Of a DNA stretch of 49,561 nt, positions 1 through 8,346 are shown piece after piece. Position 1 is the stretch's first letter. Each line of letters starts with the position of its first letter. The position numbers and the translations under genes were made by a program. The DNA lies in the NCBI GenBank assembly GCA_964556005.1, contig CAZKUR010000024.1, positions 1 through 49,561 of the forward strand, in the 5' to 3' direction. The stretch comes from CAZKUR01 sp964556005. Lineage in GTDB: Bacteria > Bacteroidota > Ignavibacteria > Ignavibacteriales > Ignavibacteriaceae. Under the pieces are notes generated by a model that did not search any database, was not told where the DNA came from, and worked only from the letters and a program-made list of their open reading frames with translations.

Positions 1-260
1 AACTAACGGAATTTAAAACAGGATCAGTTTCATTAGCTGTTCGCAAGCAGGTTCCGATTTTACCCATAACGTTTACGACAAACTGGAAAAGGCTGCAGCG
101 CAAAGGATTCTTGAAAGGGAAAGCCGGTCCGGGCATATCGGAAGTTATAATTCATCCGTTAATTTCAACAAACGGATTAACTAAAGACGATACAGATGAG
201 TTACTACTAAAACTTCGTAATATAATCAACTCACCGTTACACAAAAAATTCGGGGTTTAG
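1..260 (+). CDS. 1-acyl-sn-glycerol-3-phosphate acyltransferase family protein (PlsC-like), 3' part only
   Basis: The window opens inside this gene; about 85 codons remain, ending at TAG 258-260. The segments FKTGSVSLAV and VPILPITF match the PlsC-family block in which an FK-x-G element is followed by a hydrophobic stretch and a P-I-x-P-I turn, and EVIIHPLIST resembles the late strand of these enzymes. Family members acylate lysophosphatidate or related lipids at the inner membrane. The catalytic HX4D motif lies upstream of the window and cannot be checked, so the exact acyl acceptor is unknown. There is no close downstream partner: about 370 bases separate it from the next gene. Confidence 0.72.
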   Translation, partial: LTEFKTGSVSLAVRKQVPILPITFTTNWKRLQRKGFLKGKAGPGISEVIIHPLISTNGLTKDDTDELLLKLRNIINSPLHKKFGV

Positions 261-629
261 AAATCGTTTTGTTTATTTTCTTATAACTTCTTTAATCCAT
301 CGAAGCAGGAAAGGTTGGTAAAGAATCGATAGAAAATAAAAATCCATGACAAAATTATTTTGTAAAAATAGTTCTGAGGGATGTTTGGGAAAATCCCGGT
401 GTGTATCCTTAATGGATTTCGGATTTATTAGTCTCAGAAGTTATGAAAAGCTTAATTTAAAATTTCGGCAGAGATAAATTTATCCGGTTGATGAATAATC
501 AATCTTATGATTCTGCAAAATCAATTTGCGGAGATGATCCGGATAAAGTGCTTAATGAAATTAAATGTAAAATATTTTTATTTTCCATCGCATCGGCTCT
601 AATTTATAGACAAGACAAAGGATTAAACC
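261..629. other. Intergenic stretch, nothing recognised
   Basis: An AT-rich spacer between the acyltransferase tail and the glycosidase-like gene. A 73-codon frame beginning at 488 runs into the next gene in another frame. It has no recognisable motif and no ribosome binding site, so I do not call it. I see no hairpin with a T-run and no RNA gene. Confidence 0.5.
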
Positions 630-1739
630 ATGCTGAATTCATTAAAAAGAAACTCATACCTTTTAATTATTATTGCTTTTACTTTAGCTTACCTATTTTT
701 AGGAATTAAAAAAGGAAATACGAAGACGGATAAACCATTTATTTTTGCGGCATGGGAAGACGGGAATCCCGCAAGAACCGATGCACAATGGGACAGCGTG
801 TTTAACAAATTCCACAATGCCGGGATAACAGATTTTTTCATAAACGCCTCACCGAAGGAATTAACAAGAATGGTGCGGCTTACTAAAGATAAAGGGATCA
901 GAATTCACGGATGGCTTTGGGCTTTAAATAGACCGGGAGATACTGTTGCCCAAAAACATCCGGATTGGTATTCTGTAAACAGGAAAGGACAAAACAGTCT
1001 TGAGTACAATCCCTACGTTTCCTATTACCAGTGGTTAAGTCCGTTTAGCAAGGGAGCTTGCGACTATGTTAAAAGTAATGTCGAAGCCGTCGCTGAAGTA
1101 AAAGGATTAGCATCGGTACATCTAGATTACATACGGTACTGCGATGTATTTTTACCGGTTGGGCTACAGCCAAAATACCATCTAATTCAAGATCACCAAA
1201 TGCCGGAATATGATTTCGGTTATCATCCGGAAGCACGAAAAGAATTTGAAAAATTGTTCGGTAAAGATCCAATAAAAATGGATCACCCTGACCTTAGTTT
1301 CGAATGGCTGCAATTCCGGTTAAATGCAGTTACTAACCTTGTAAATGAATGTGCGGAAATAGCACATAAGCATAATGTTAAATTATCGGCGGCGGTATTC
1401 CCTTTCCCGGAAATGGCTCGTAACATGGTTCGCCAGGATTGGAGTTCATGGAAACTCGATATGGTTCTTCCTATGCTTTATAATAATTTTTATAATGAAG
1501 GTTTGAACTGGATTGGTTTCTGCACTGCCCAGGGCGTTAAGGATGTCAATGGCAGGATCCCGGTTTATTCGGGATTATTTGTACCGGCGCTTACTCCTGA
1601 AAAATTAAAAGAGGCCATTCTTAAAGCAAAAGAATCCGGAGCTTCGGGAGTTTCATTTTTTAACTTAAGTGCAATAAGCGAGGAGCACTTGAAAGTAATT
1701 AAAGAATTGCATAATCAACTTAATACTTCCCGGAAATAA
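630..1739 (+). CDS. Membrane-anchored GHL10-like glycoside hydrolase family protein
   Basis: 369 aa. A basic start and hydrophobic segment at about residues 8-25 suggest an uncleaved signal anchor. The rest looks like a TIM barrel of the bacterial GHL10/DUF187-type glycosidase-like group: W-x-D-G-N near 42-46, FFINASPKEL near 69-78, HGWLWALN at 93-100 and the characteristic SVHLDYIRY at 162-170, where the Asp is the usual candidate catalytic residue. LDMVLPMLYNNFY later in the chain fits another barrel strand with an active-site wall. Known members are mostly uncharacterised and thought to act on envelope or external polysaccharide, so the substrate is not inferable here. The start at 630 precedes the anchor directly; the upstream ribosome binding site is weak. 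Confidence 0.7.
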   Translation: MLNSLKRNSYLLIIIAFTLAYLFLGIKKGNTKTDKPFIFAAWEDGNPARTDAQWDSVFNKFHNAGITDFFINASPKELTRMVRLTKDKGIRIHGWLWALNRPGDTVAQKHPDWYSVNRKGQNSLEYNPYVSYYQWLSPFSKGACDYVKSNVEAVAEVKGLASVHLDYIRYCDVFLPVGLQPKYHLIQDHQMPEYDFGYHPEARKEFEKLFGKDPIKMDHPDLSFEWLQFRLNAVTNLVNECAEIAHKHNVKLSAAVFPFPEMARNMVRQDWSSWKLDMVLPMLYNNFYNEGLNWIGFCTAQGVKDVNGRIPVYSGLFVPALTPEKLKEAILKAKESGASGVSFFNLSAISEEHLKVIKELHNQLNTSRK

Positions 1740-1973
1740 TTTTTGTAATTTTTTTAGATATTTGGAATTTGCATTGAGAATTAAAAAATAAAGTTTTAAG
1801 TTGTAAAAAGATTTTATAATTTCTATTGCAACCAGCTGCAAAATTACGGTCTTTATGAGCAGTGTTTTTGATAATGGCGGACTACTAATATCGCAACGGC
1901 TTTTCAAAGTTTTTAAATTATACAACAACGTAATCAATTATTCATTTTATGAACTAATAAGGGAGGACTATCC

Positions 1974-3050
1974 ATGAAAAAGACATTCGTAGTTTACATT
2001 TATCTTCTTTTGATTTCATCGACTCTAAGCTTTGCACAAACATTTACAGATATAATCGGGACTTCTCAATATAGCCGGGTAATCAGGTTGGGAAATGCAT
2101 ATACCGGTGTAGCCGAAGGTACCGAAGCTCTGTTTTATAACGTTGCAGGTATTACATCTGTTAAAGGATATAGCGCACTTTTTTCAAGCGGACAGGGGAT
2201 TGGTTTTTTTGTTAATGATGTTAACAATTATAATTATGCTGCTGTTGCTCAATTACCTGATAACTTAGGAAATATTGGACTTTCAGTTAATTCATTATCT
2301 TTTAAATTCACCGGAGAGACCAAGGAGAAAATCTATAGCCTGGGCTATGCTCTCAACTTATTTGATAATTTATCTCTTGGTATAATGGCAAATTATTATA
2401 ACGATAATTTATCTTATACTAATATTCCTACAGTAGATTCACATTCTATTTCAGGTTCTGCTTTTGATTTAAATTTGGGAATATTGTATAATATCCCTGA
2501 ACCATTTAAAATTACTAATGAAGATAAATTCGGAGTCGGTTTTCAAATAAAAAATTTACTAAACTCAAAAATTAAACTTGGCGACGGCTTTGGCGATGCA
2601 TACTTATATCAAGAAATGCGAGCCGGTATAGGATACCGTTTTTCTCCAAGCTTAAAAAAAATCTACGGCCTTCAACCTATAAGCATTCAATTTTCATTCG
2701 ATGCCATATATCAGGGATCCGATTACGATTTTATTTTTTTCCATCCTAATTATGGTATAGAACTTACATTTCTTGATATTCTTCAATTGAGTTATGGCCG
2801 GGAAAATGAAGAAATGCTGAAAGCGTTGCAATATTCTACTCCTCAATATCCGGTTAACAGATATGGATTCGGGTTAAATATTCCTCTAAATTATTTATTA
2901 AACTTAAAGACTGAAGCCGATTTGAAAATTAATTACAGCATCTCCGATTGGCAAAATATAAATGAAGATAATGTTAACAATGATTCTTACGATATAAATA
3001 AAATCGACAGGAATTCATTTAGTATCGGGTTAACATTTTTATTGCAATAA
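1974..3050 (+). CDS. PorV/PorQ-type outer-membrane beta-barrel protein
   Basis: 358 aa with a clear signal peptide (residues 1-21, ending SFAQ). Just after it, VIRLGNAYTGVAEGTEALFY followed by NVAGI is the hallmark opening of the PorV/UPF0164 (FadL-like) barrels, usually written G-x-A-x-x-A-x-x-x-x-x-x-x-x-Y-N-P-A-G. Here the P-A-G turn reads V-A-G. The remainder alternates short amphipathic strands and ends in FSIGLTFLLQ. Members include the T9SS shuttle PorV and many paralogues of unknown role, so I would not name this one PorV itself. A strong Shine-Dalgarno (GGGAGG at 1961-1966) sets the start. The three T9SS cargo proteins elsewhere in the window make a secretion-related role plausible but unproven. 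Confidence 0.7.
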   Translation: MKKTFVVYIYLLLISSTLSFAQTFTDIIGTSQYSRVIRLGNAYTGVAEGTEALFYNVAGITSVKGYSALFSSGQGIGFFVNDVNNYNYAAVAQLPDNLGNIGLSVNSLSFKFTGETKEKIYSLGYALNLFDNLSLGIMANYYNDNLSYTNIPTVDSHSISGSAFDLNLGILYNIPEPFKITNEDKFGVGFQIKNLLNSKIKLGDGFGDAYLYQEMRAGIGYRFSPSLKKIYGLQPISIQFSFDAIYQGSDYDFIFFHPNYGIELTFLDILQLSYGRENEEMLKALQYSTPQYPVNRYGFGLNIPLNYLLNLKTEADLKINYSISDWQNINEDNVNNDSYDINKIDRNSFSIGLTFLLQ

Positions 3051-3143
3051 TGGACTAACTACTTTGATAATAAAAAAATAATTAATAATTTATTTAACTA
3101 TTTCACGCAGTATCAGTAATAGCTTGGAAGGAGGGCAAACGAG

Positions 3144-3539
3144 GTGGAAACAAAATTAATAACTGTCCTACACTGCAATTCACTTCCCGAAGCTTATCTC
3201 GCAAAGCAAGCTCTCGAATTGGAGGGAATTGGCTGCTTAATCCTTAACGAGCATTTAACGGGGCCAGCTCAAGCAAGCCAATCTATAGAATTACAAGTTT
3301 CACCGGCTGATGCCGAACGGGCAAAGAATATTTTAAAAATGCTTAATGCCGGAGCAAAGGAAAGTCGGGATAAAGATGAAGCCATTTCATGCCCGGAATG
3401 CGGCAGCAATTCAATTTTACCTGTGTGGAAACCGCCGTCAACTTTCCTCGGAAGAATTTCCGGACTGTTCAAGCATGATATCACCCGCGCAACCTTCAAA
3501 TGCTCCAACTGCGGAAATGAATTTGATGTTAAGTGGTGA
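3144..3539 (+). CDS. DUF2007-type protein with C-terminal zinc ribbon
   Basis: 131 aa with a GTG start at 3144, supported by a purine-rich GGAGGG element about 10 bases upstream. Residues 1-70 look like the DUF2007 'putative signal transducing' domain: an opening LITVLHCNSLPEAYLAKQAL, an E-G-I-x-C strand, and a final A-E-R-A-K-x-I-L helix. Residues 83-123 hold two CxxC pairs (Cys83/86 and Cys120/123) that should form one zinc ribbon. The function of this family is not established. The protein is cytoplasmic with no membrane segment. It converges with the bacterioferritin gene, only 14 bases between stops. Confidence 0.7.
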   Translation: METKLITVLHCNSLPEAYLAKQALELEGIGCLILNEHLTGPAQASQSIELQVSPADAERAKNILKMLNAGAKESRDKDEAISCPECGSNSILPVWKPPSTFLGRISGLFKHDITRATFKCSNCGNEFDVKW

Positions 3540-3553
3540 AATGCATGTTAAAA

Positions 3554-4054
3554 CTAATTTTGTGTACCTGCAGCAGTAGCTCTGGTCTTGCTTCGTTCGA
3601 TAGATTGAAGCGCAAGATACCTGTCTCCAAACTTCTTCAAATTATCCAGTTCGGTATCGTACTGATCAAAATGTGTTTCTTCATCCACGACAAGACTCTC
3701 AAACAACTGTTTGGAAACAGAGTCTGCGTTAGCAGAACATTCGTTTGCCCATAAATTATATTCCTTAACACTTCCTTCTTCCATCTGCGATGCCTTCTTT
3801 AACATCTCTTCCACATTATGTGTTTTTTGGACTTCGGAAGATGCATGCATTTCAACTTCACCCTTCAAAAACAAAATTCTTTCTGCCAATTTTTCAATAT
3901 GAAGCATCTCGGCAATTGCAGTTGTTTTAAAAAGATTCGCAAGCAAATCATAACCCATATCATCGCAATGAAAATGGAAATACATGTATTGATGAACGGC
4001 GGATAATTCGTCGGCTATGGACTTATTTAATAGTTCAATACTTTTAGTGTGCAT
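3554..4054 (-). CDS. bfr: Bacterioferritin
   Basis: 166 aa, an iron-storage four-helix-bundle subunit that normally assembles into a 24-mer oxidising Fe(II) to a ferric core. Ferroxidase ligands are in place: Glu16, Glu49 and His52 in AEMLHIEKLAERILFLKG, plus later E in MEEGSVKEYN and the E-x-x-H of DEETHFD. Met50 sits where the inter-subunit heme ligand of Escherichia coli Bfr (Met52) lies, so heme binding is likely. The frame stays open to 4090, but a near-perfect Shine-Dalgarno (AAAGGAGG, minus strand, about 4061-4068) stands just before ATG 4054, and the extra residues have no counterpart in the family. The gene stands alone, with a long AT-rich region upstream. Confidence 0.92.
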   Translation of the reverse strand: MHTKSIELLNKSIADELSAVHQYMYFHFHCDDMGYDLLANLFKTTAIAEMLHIEKLAERILFLKGEVEMHASSEVQKTHNVEEMLKKASQMEEGSVKEYNLWANECSANADSVSKQLFESLVVDEETHFDQYDTELDNLKKFGDRYLALQSIERSKTRATAAGTQN

Positions 4055-4689
4055 TAGTTTTCCTCCTTTGTTTTCAATAAAATTCAACAATCAAAAATAA
4101 ATAATTCTAATGCAAAACGTAATGAGTTTTGTCAATAAAAACATGAAACCCGTTTTTACATTAATTATTAACGTTTAATTAACATTCTATATTTTTATTG
4201 AAAATTAAAAAATAAAACTATAAGTTATATTTTTTTTGTAACAACATCCGCAAACAATTACTGTATTACCGGGTTTGGGGCAAAATCTTTATAAAGACAA
4301 TTCGACAAGGTTCTAATAAAACATATTAAAAAATATTTGGATAAAAAATGCAGGAGTCTTCTTTCAATGGACGTCTCTCATTAACTTAAGTAATTTATCA
4401 GCGTATTCAGTAAAATCAACCGGCAAAAAAATATATAACACCGAAATCATTTATGATATTTTCAATAAAATTAGTAGATTAAAGGATCTTTAATTTCATA
4501 TAATCATCAATCATACATACAAAGTATATTCCTCTTTGTCCACCGAGTTAATTTTTTTTGTTTGTATATTATTAGATTTCATTAATTCTTTCCTTAATTA
4601 ATATTTTCTATTTTTGCAAGCTTTCCCAAAAATTCCTGTCTAACCTGTTAATACAATAATAAAACAGAATTTAAACACCGAGGTTCATC
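4055..4689. other. Long AT-rich intergenic region between divergent genes
   Basis: About 635 bases separate the bacterioferritin start (minus) from the DUF1566 gene (plus). It must hold both promoters but shows no repeat element, RNA gene or convincing open frame. Poly-T and poly-A tracts are frequent. I could not pick a reliable Bacteroidota-type promoter (TTG ... TAnnTTTG) by eye. Confidence 0.5.
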
Positions 4690-6255
4690 ATGAAAAATAA
4701 AGGAAAGCACAAAGCAAAACGGTTTTGTTCAACTATTCTAATCATTTTAATATTAACAGTTTCACAGGTCTGGCCGCAGACAAACAGAAGCTATCCAATC
4801 GTTGCAACAGGACAAACTAAATTTTACAACAATACAGGTGAGATTTCAGAACCGGCAAAAGGTGAAGCGTTTTACGGACAGGATGCACAGTTTCAGTACA
4901 ATCCGCCGTCCTACACGGATAACAACAACGGAACAATTACCGATAACGTTACGGGATTGATGTGGGAGAAAAGTCCGGATAGGAACGGCGATGGTGTAAT
5001 AAATTATGACGACAAATTAACTTATGATGAAGCTCTTGCCGAAGCTGATACATTTAGTTTAGCCGGCTACAACGATTGGCGCCTGCCTACTGTCAAAGAG
5101 TTATACTCGTTGATAATGTTTTACGGTATCGATCCCACAAACTTTACAGGAAACACAGACGAATTAACGCCGTTTATTGATACAAATTATTTTGATTTCG
5201 GTTACGGCGACCAAAATGCAGGAGAAAGAGTAATTGATGCACAGTTTGCAACTTCGACTTTGTACACAGGCACAACTATGATGGGAAATGCAACAATGTT
5301 CGGAGTTAACTTTGCGGACGGAAGGATAAAAGGCTATCCCTACGAAGAAGTGCAGGGACAAACTAAAAAGTTTTACGTTCTTTATGTAAGAGAAAATACT
5401 AATTACGGCAAAAACGATTTTGTAGATAACGGCGACGGAACTATAACCGACAATGCAACCGGGTTAATGTGGCAGAAAGACGACAGCCAAACCGGGCTTA
5501 ACTGGGAAGAAGCATTGAATTGGGTACAGCAGAAAAATGCGGAAAATTATCTTGGCCACAATGACTGGCGTCTGCCTAATGTTAAAGAGCTGCAAAGCAT
5601 TGTCGATTATTCGCGTTCACCTCAAGCAACAAACTCCGCTGCAATCGATTCAATTTTTAATTGTTCGACAATTACCGATGAAGGCGGCGGGACAAATTAT
5701 CCTTTCTACTGGAGCGGAACTACACATGTAAATATGATTGATGCATCCAATGCAGCTTACGTTTGTTTCGGTGAAGCTTTGGGATGGATGCAGGATCCAT
5801 ACGGCAATTATCAATTGATGGATGTTCACGGTGCAGGCGCGCAGAGAAGCGATCCGAAAGAAGGCGATCCCAACAATTATCCTCACGGTCGCGGGCCGCA
5901 GGGTGATGTAGTCCGTATTTATAATTATGTAAGGCTTGTACGGAATGTTGATACTCCCCAAATGAATGATAGTAATGATAAACAGGAAAAGTTTGGTTAT
6001 CAGCTTAATCAAAACTATCCCAATCCGTTTAATCCAACGACCAAAATCAGTTGGCAGTCGGCAAAAGGCAGTATGCAAACTTTGAAGGTGTATGATACAT
6101 TAGGAAGAGAAGTAACTACATTAGTAAATGAATATAAACCTGCCGGAAGCTATAGAGTTGAATTTAATGCAGAAAATTTTCCGAGCGGAATATATTTTTA
6201 TAGATTAACTGCAGGCAGCTACACGAAGACGATGAAAATGATCTTAATGAAATAA
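4690..6255 (+). CDS. Secreted protein with two DUF1566 domains and T9SS sorting domain
   Basis: 521 aa. A signal peptide covers about residues 1-30. Two copies of the DUF1566 (Lcl C-terminal) fold follow. The first has NGTITDNVTGLMWEK and YNDWRLPTVKELYSLI; the second repeats NGDGTITDNATGLMWQKDD and HNDWRLPNVKELQSIV about 150 residues later. The last ~85 residues are a T9SS type A sorting domain, with NQNYPNPFNPTTKISW and a terminal SYTKTMKMILMK. So it is predicted to cross the outer membrane by T9SS and be surface-attached or released. DUF1566 domains are distant relatives of C-type-lectin-like and sulfatase-modifying folds; the ligand is unknown. It is a single-gene unit flanked by long non-coding regions. 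Confidence 0.82.
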   Translation: MKNKGKHKAKRFCSTILIILILTVSQVWPQTNRSYPIVATGQTKFYNNTGEISEPAKGEAFYGQDAQFQYNPPSYTDNNNGTITDNVTGLMWEKSPDRNGDGVINYDDKLTYDEALAEADTFSLAGYNDWRLPTVKELYSLIMFYGIDPTNFTGNTDELTPFIDTNYFDFGYGDQNAGERVIDAQFATSTLYTGTTMMGNATMFGVNFADGRIKGYPYEEVQGQTKKFYVLYVRENTNYGKNDFVDNGDGTITDNATGLMWQKDDSQTGLNWEEALNWVQQKNAENYLGHNDWRLPNVKELQSIVDYSRSPQATNSAAIDSIFNCSTITDEGGGTNYPFYWSGTTHVNMIDASNAAYVCFGEALGWMQDPYGNYQLMDVHGAGAQRSDPKEGDPNNYPHGRGPQGDVVRIYNYVRLVRNVDTPQMNDSNDKQEKFGYQLNQNYPNPFNPTTKISWQSAKGSMQTLKVYDTLGREVTTLVNEYKPAGSYRVEFNAENFPSGIYFYRLTAGSYTKTMKMILMK

Positions 6256-6373
6256 TAAAAAGCACGGTCATTACGAGTTTATGAAAATGGCCTTACTTTT
6301 ATTTTTCAAATGAATGTTACTTTCAATATTGCGTTAGTAACCATTTCTTAAAATGGTGAGAGATCAATATATC

Positions 6374-6530
6374 GTCATTGCGAGCCTAACTTCACGCTGC
6401 TTTATATTGGCAAGTTAGGTGAAGCTCGCTTTAGCGAGGCCTCGCCCTTAGGCGGGTAATCTCTATTTTTATTCTTTAAAAGATAGAGATTGCTTCGTTC
6501 GTCTAAAGGACTTCATTAGAAAAGATTCAT
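6374..6530. repeat. Degenerate copy of the dispersed GTCATTRCGA inverted-repeat element
   Basis: Begins GTCATTGCGAGCC, as the copies at 9935 and 27663 begin GTCATCACGAG and GTCATTACGAA. It carries a GGTAATCTCT motif where the 27.7 kb copy has AGTAATCTCT, and a GGACTTCATTAG near its end matching GCGGACTTCA of the others. Inside are stacked small hairpins: CTCGC-TTTA-GCGAG, the palindrome GCGAGGCCTCGC and CGCC-CTTA-GGCG. The right end (GATTCATTTGTG) is a poor match to GATTCGCAATGAC, so the boundary is approximate. Confidence 0.55.
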
Positions 6531-6566
6531 TTGTGTTTTTTAATTAGCATTTCTATGCAATTTTCT

Positions 6567-6621
6567 AACCACATAGACACAATAGAAAACATAGAATTCA
6601 ATATTATGTTCCTATGTGGTT
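6567..6621. repeat. Inverted repeat, 10-bp perfect arms
   Basis: AACCACATAG at 6567-6576 is the exact reverse complement of CTATGTGGTT at 6612-6621. An inner pair AACATA/TATGTT could extend the structure. There is no T-run, so it is not an obvious terminator. It may be a second small repeat family. Confidence 0.55.
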
Positions 6622-6886
6622 AAAAGGTTTTCGTACGGCTGTTTAAGTAGCGGTACATTAGCTATGGTAGAAAAACAAACAACTTAGAAAAAAGAAATCT
6701 TTCCAGCGAAAATTAAGAATTAAAAGAGTCCGCTTTAGCGGTAGTTCCTTTATCGATTGCAAACTTTAGAGAAACAGAACAAAATTTTCTCCAATCCAAA
6801 TCACAATGTTATTCAGTTTCAGAAATTAAAACTCCATACTGATTATATTTGAAACTGAATTTTTTCCTACTTGAGGTTAATCTTAA

Positions 6887-7995
6887 ATGAAAATCGGTAT
6901 TACTTGTTATCCCACCTACGGCGGCAGCGGCGTAATGGCAACGGAATTGGGAAAGGAACTCGCGAACAGAGGTCATGAAATTCATTTTATCAGTTATGCA
7001 CTGCCTTTCCGGCTGAATCATTTTGTTGAAAATGTTGTATTTCACGAAGTAGAACTCGGCAACTACCCGCTGTTTGAATTCCCTTTATATTCGCTCACAC
7101 TTGCAAGTAAAATGGTAGAAGTAGCGGAATTTGAAAAGCTCGATCTGCTGCATGTTCATTATGCTATTCCGCATGCAACAAGCGCATATCTTGCCAAGCA
7201 AATGCTGAAACCCAAAAGAGATTTGAAAATTATAACAACTTTACACGGTACTGATATTACGCTTGTCGGCCTTGAACCTTCTTTTCTTCCGCTTGTAAAA
7301 TTCAGCACCGAAGAAAGCGATGGAGTAACGGCAGTTTCGAGATTCCTTCGGGAAAAGACTATAACCAATTATGATATTCATAAGGATATACATGTAATTC
7401 ATAATTTTGTGGATACGGAATTGTACAAACCGAGGGAAAAATGCATTCACAAAGAACATATTGCACCCAAAGGTGAAAAAATTCTTGTTCATACATCTAA
7501 TTTCAGAAAAGTAAAAAGGGTGCCTGATACAATACGAATTTTGGAACAGGTGATTAAAGAAGTTCCGGCAAAATTGATTTTAGTCGGCGACGGTCCCGAC
7601 AGATCCGAATGTGAACGGCTGTGCAGGCAGCTTCATCTTTGTGATCATGTTAAGTTTCTTGGGAAGCAGGACGGATTGATAGAGATACTCGACTCATCGG
7701 ATATTTTTCTGATTCCTTCTCAATCTGAAAGTTTCGGACTGGCAGCGCTCGAAGCAATGGCGTGCGGGTTGCCGGTTGTTAGTTCAAGCGTAGGCGGTTT
7801 GCCTGAATTAGTAAAGCATAACGAAACAGGATTTATAGCCGAAATAGGAGATGTCGATAGAATGGCAAAATATGTTATCGAATTGCTTACTAATGAAAAA
7901 AAGTATGCACTGTTCTCGCAGAATGCAAGGAACAGAGCAGTAAATAAATTCGATAAATCAAAAATAGTTCCACAGTATGAAGAATATTACAAAAA
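6887..7995 (+). CDS. bshA: N-acetyl-alpha-D-glucosaminyl L-malate synthase BshA (C-terminus lost in assembly gap)
   Basis: 369 residues are readable before the run of N; family members are about 375-385 aa, so only a few residues and the stop are missing. GT4 glycosyltransferase with a GT-B fold that joins UDP-GlcNAc to L-malate, the first step of bacillithiol synthesis. The N-terminus MKIGITCYPTYGGSGVMATE is the typical BshA start. HVHYAIPHATSA, TTLHGTDITLVG and the sugar-nucleotide region SESFGLAALEAMACGLPV are strong family matches. The start at ATG 6887 is supported by GAGG upstream and by the conserved first residues. An open frame continues through the N run to 8191, but that is an artefact. 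No other bacillithiol gene is visible. Confidence 0.88.
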
Positions 7996-8095
7996 NNNNN
8001 NNNNNNNNNNNNNNNNNNNNNNNNNNNNNNNNNNNNNNNNNNNNNNNNNNNNNNNNNNNNNNNNNNNNNNNNNNNNNNNNNNNNNNNNNNNNNNN
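7996..8095. other. Assembly gap (100 N)
   Basis: Exactly 100 undetermined bases, a conventional length for a scaffold gap of unknown size. The reading frames before (bshA) and after (8098 onward) differ, so the flanks belong to different genes and further sequence may be missing. Confidence 0.95.
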
Positions 8096-8340
8096 TTTAT
8101 AATGCCGACGATTATTACCATGCAAAATTTATCGTTTATTCAAACAGGAATCAGCCGAAGTCAATTTTTATTCCTGAAGACTCAAAAATAATTAAAGAAG
8201 CTGTAACAAGTTTCGAGAGTTATTTAGATTCACTAATAAAGAAAATAGAAAAAAGTTATAAGGAAAATTTTTCAAGCGGCAAAAATGCAAAAGAAACAGT
8301 AAATGAAATATTTAAAATATTAAATTTAATCAGGTACTGA
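8096..8340 (+). CDS. C-terminal fragment of an unrecognised protein
   Basis: After the gap an open frame (codons from 8098) runs about 80 residues to TGA 8338-8340. It begins YNADDYYHAKFIVYSNRNQP and ends in a charged, probably helical segment rich in Lys, Glu and Ser. It ends six bases before the GTG start of the next gene, so the two probably share a transcript. I do not recognise the family, and the N-terminal part lies in the gap or missing sequence. It is not the end of BshA: the frame differs and BshA is nearly complete before the gap. Confidence 0.55.
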
Positions 8341-8346
8341 TCCTCC

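Larger units (their letters stand above)
6256..6886. other. Non-coding region rich in repeat fragments
   Basis: Contains several partial copies of the dispersed inverted-repeat element described separately: a start-like GGTCATTACGAG near 6266, a longer copy near 6374-6530, and a GTCCGCTTTAGCGG fragment near 6728. A separate hairpin lies at 6567-6621. No open frame of interest was seen. Confidence 0.6.

Noticed and set aside
488..709. 73-codon frame overlapping the glycosidase-like gene start
   Set aside because: It has no ribosome binding site or recognisable motif and runs into the real gene in another frame.
5650..6078. 142-codon minus-strand frame inside the DUF1566 gene
   Set aside because: It lies wholly within a well-supported gene and looks like a shadow of its codon pattern.
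6887..8191. Open frame reading through the run of N to 8191
   Set aside because: It passes only because N is not read as stop. The sequence after the gap is coding in another frame, so the C-terminal residues past 7995 are an artefact.
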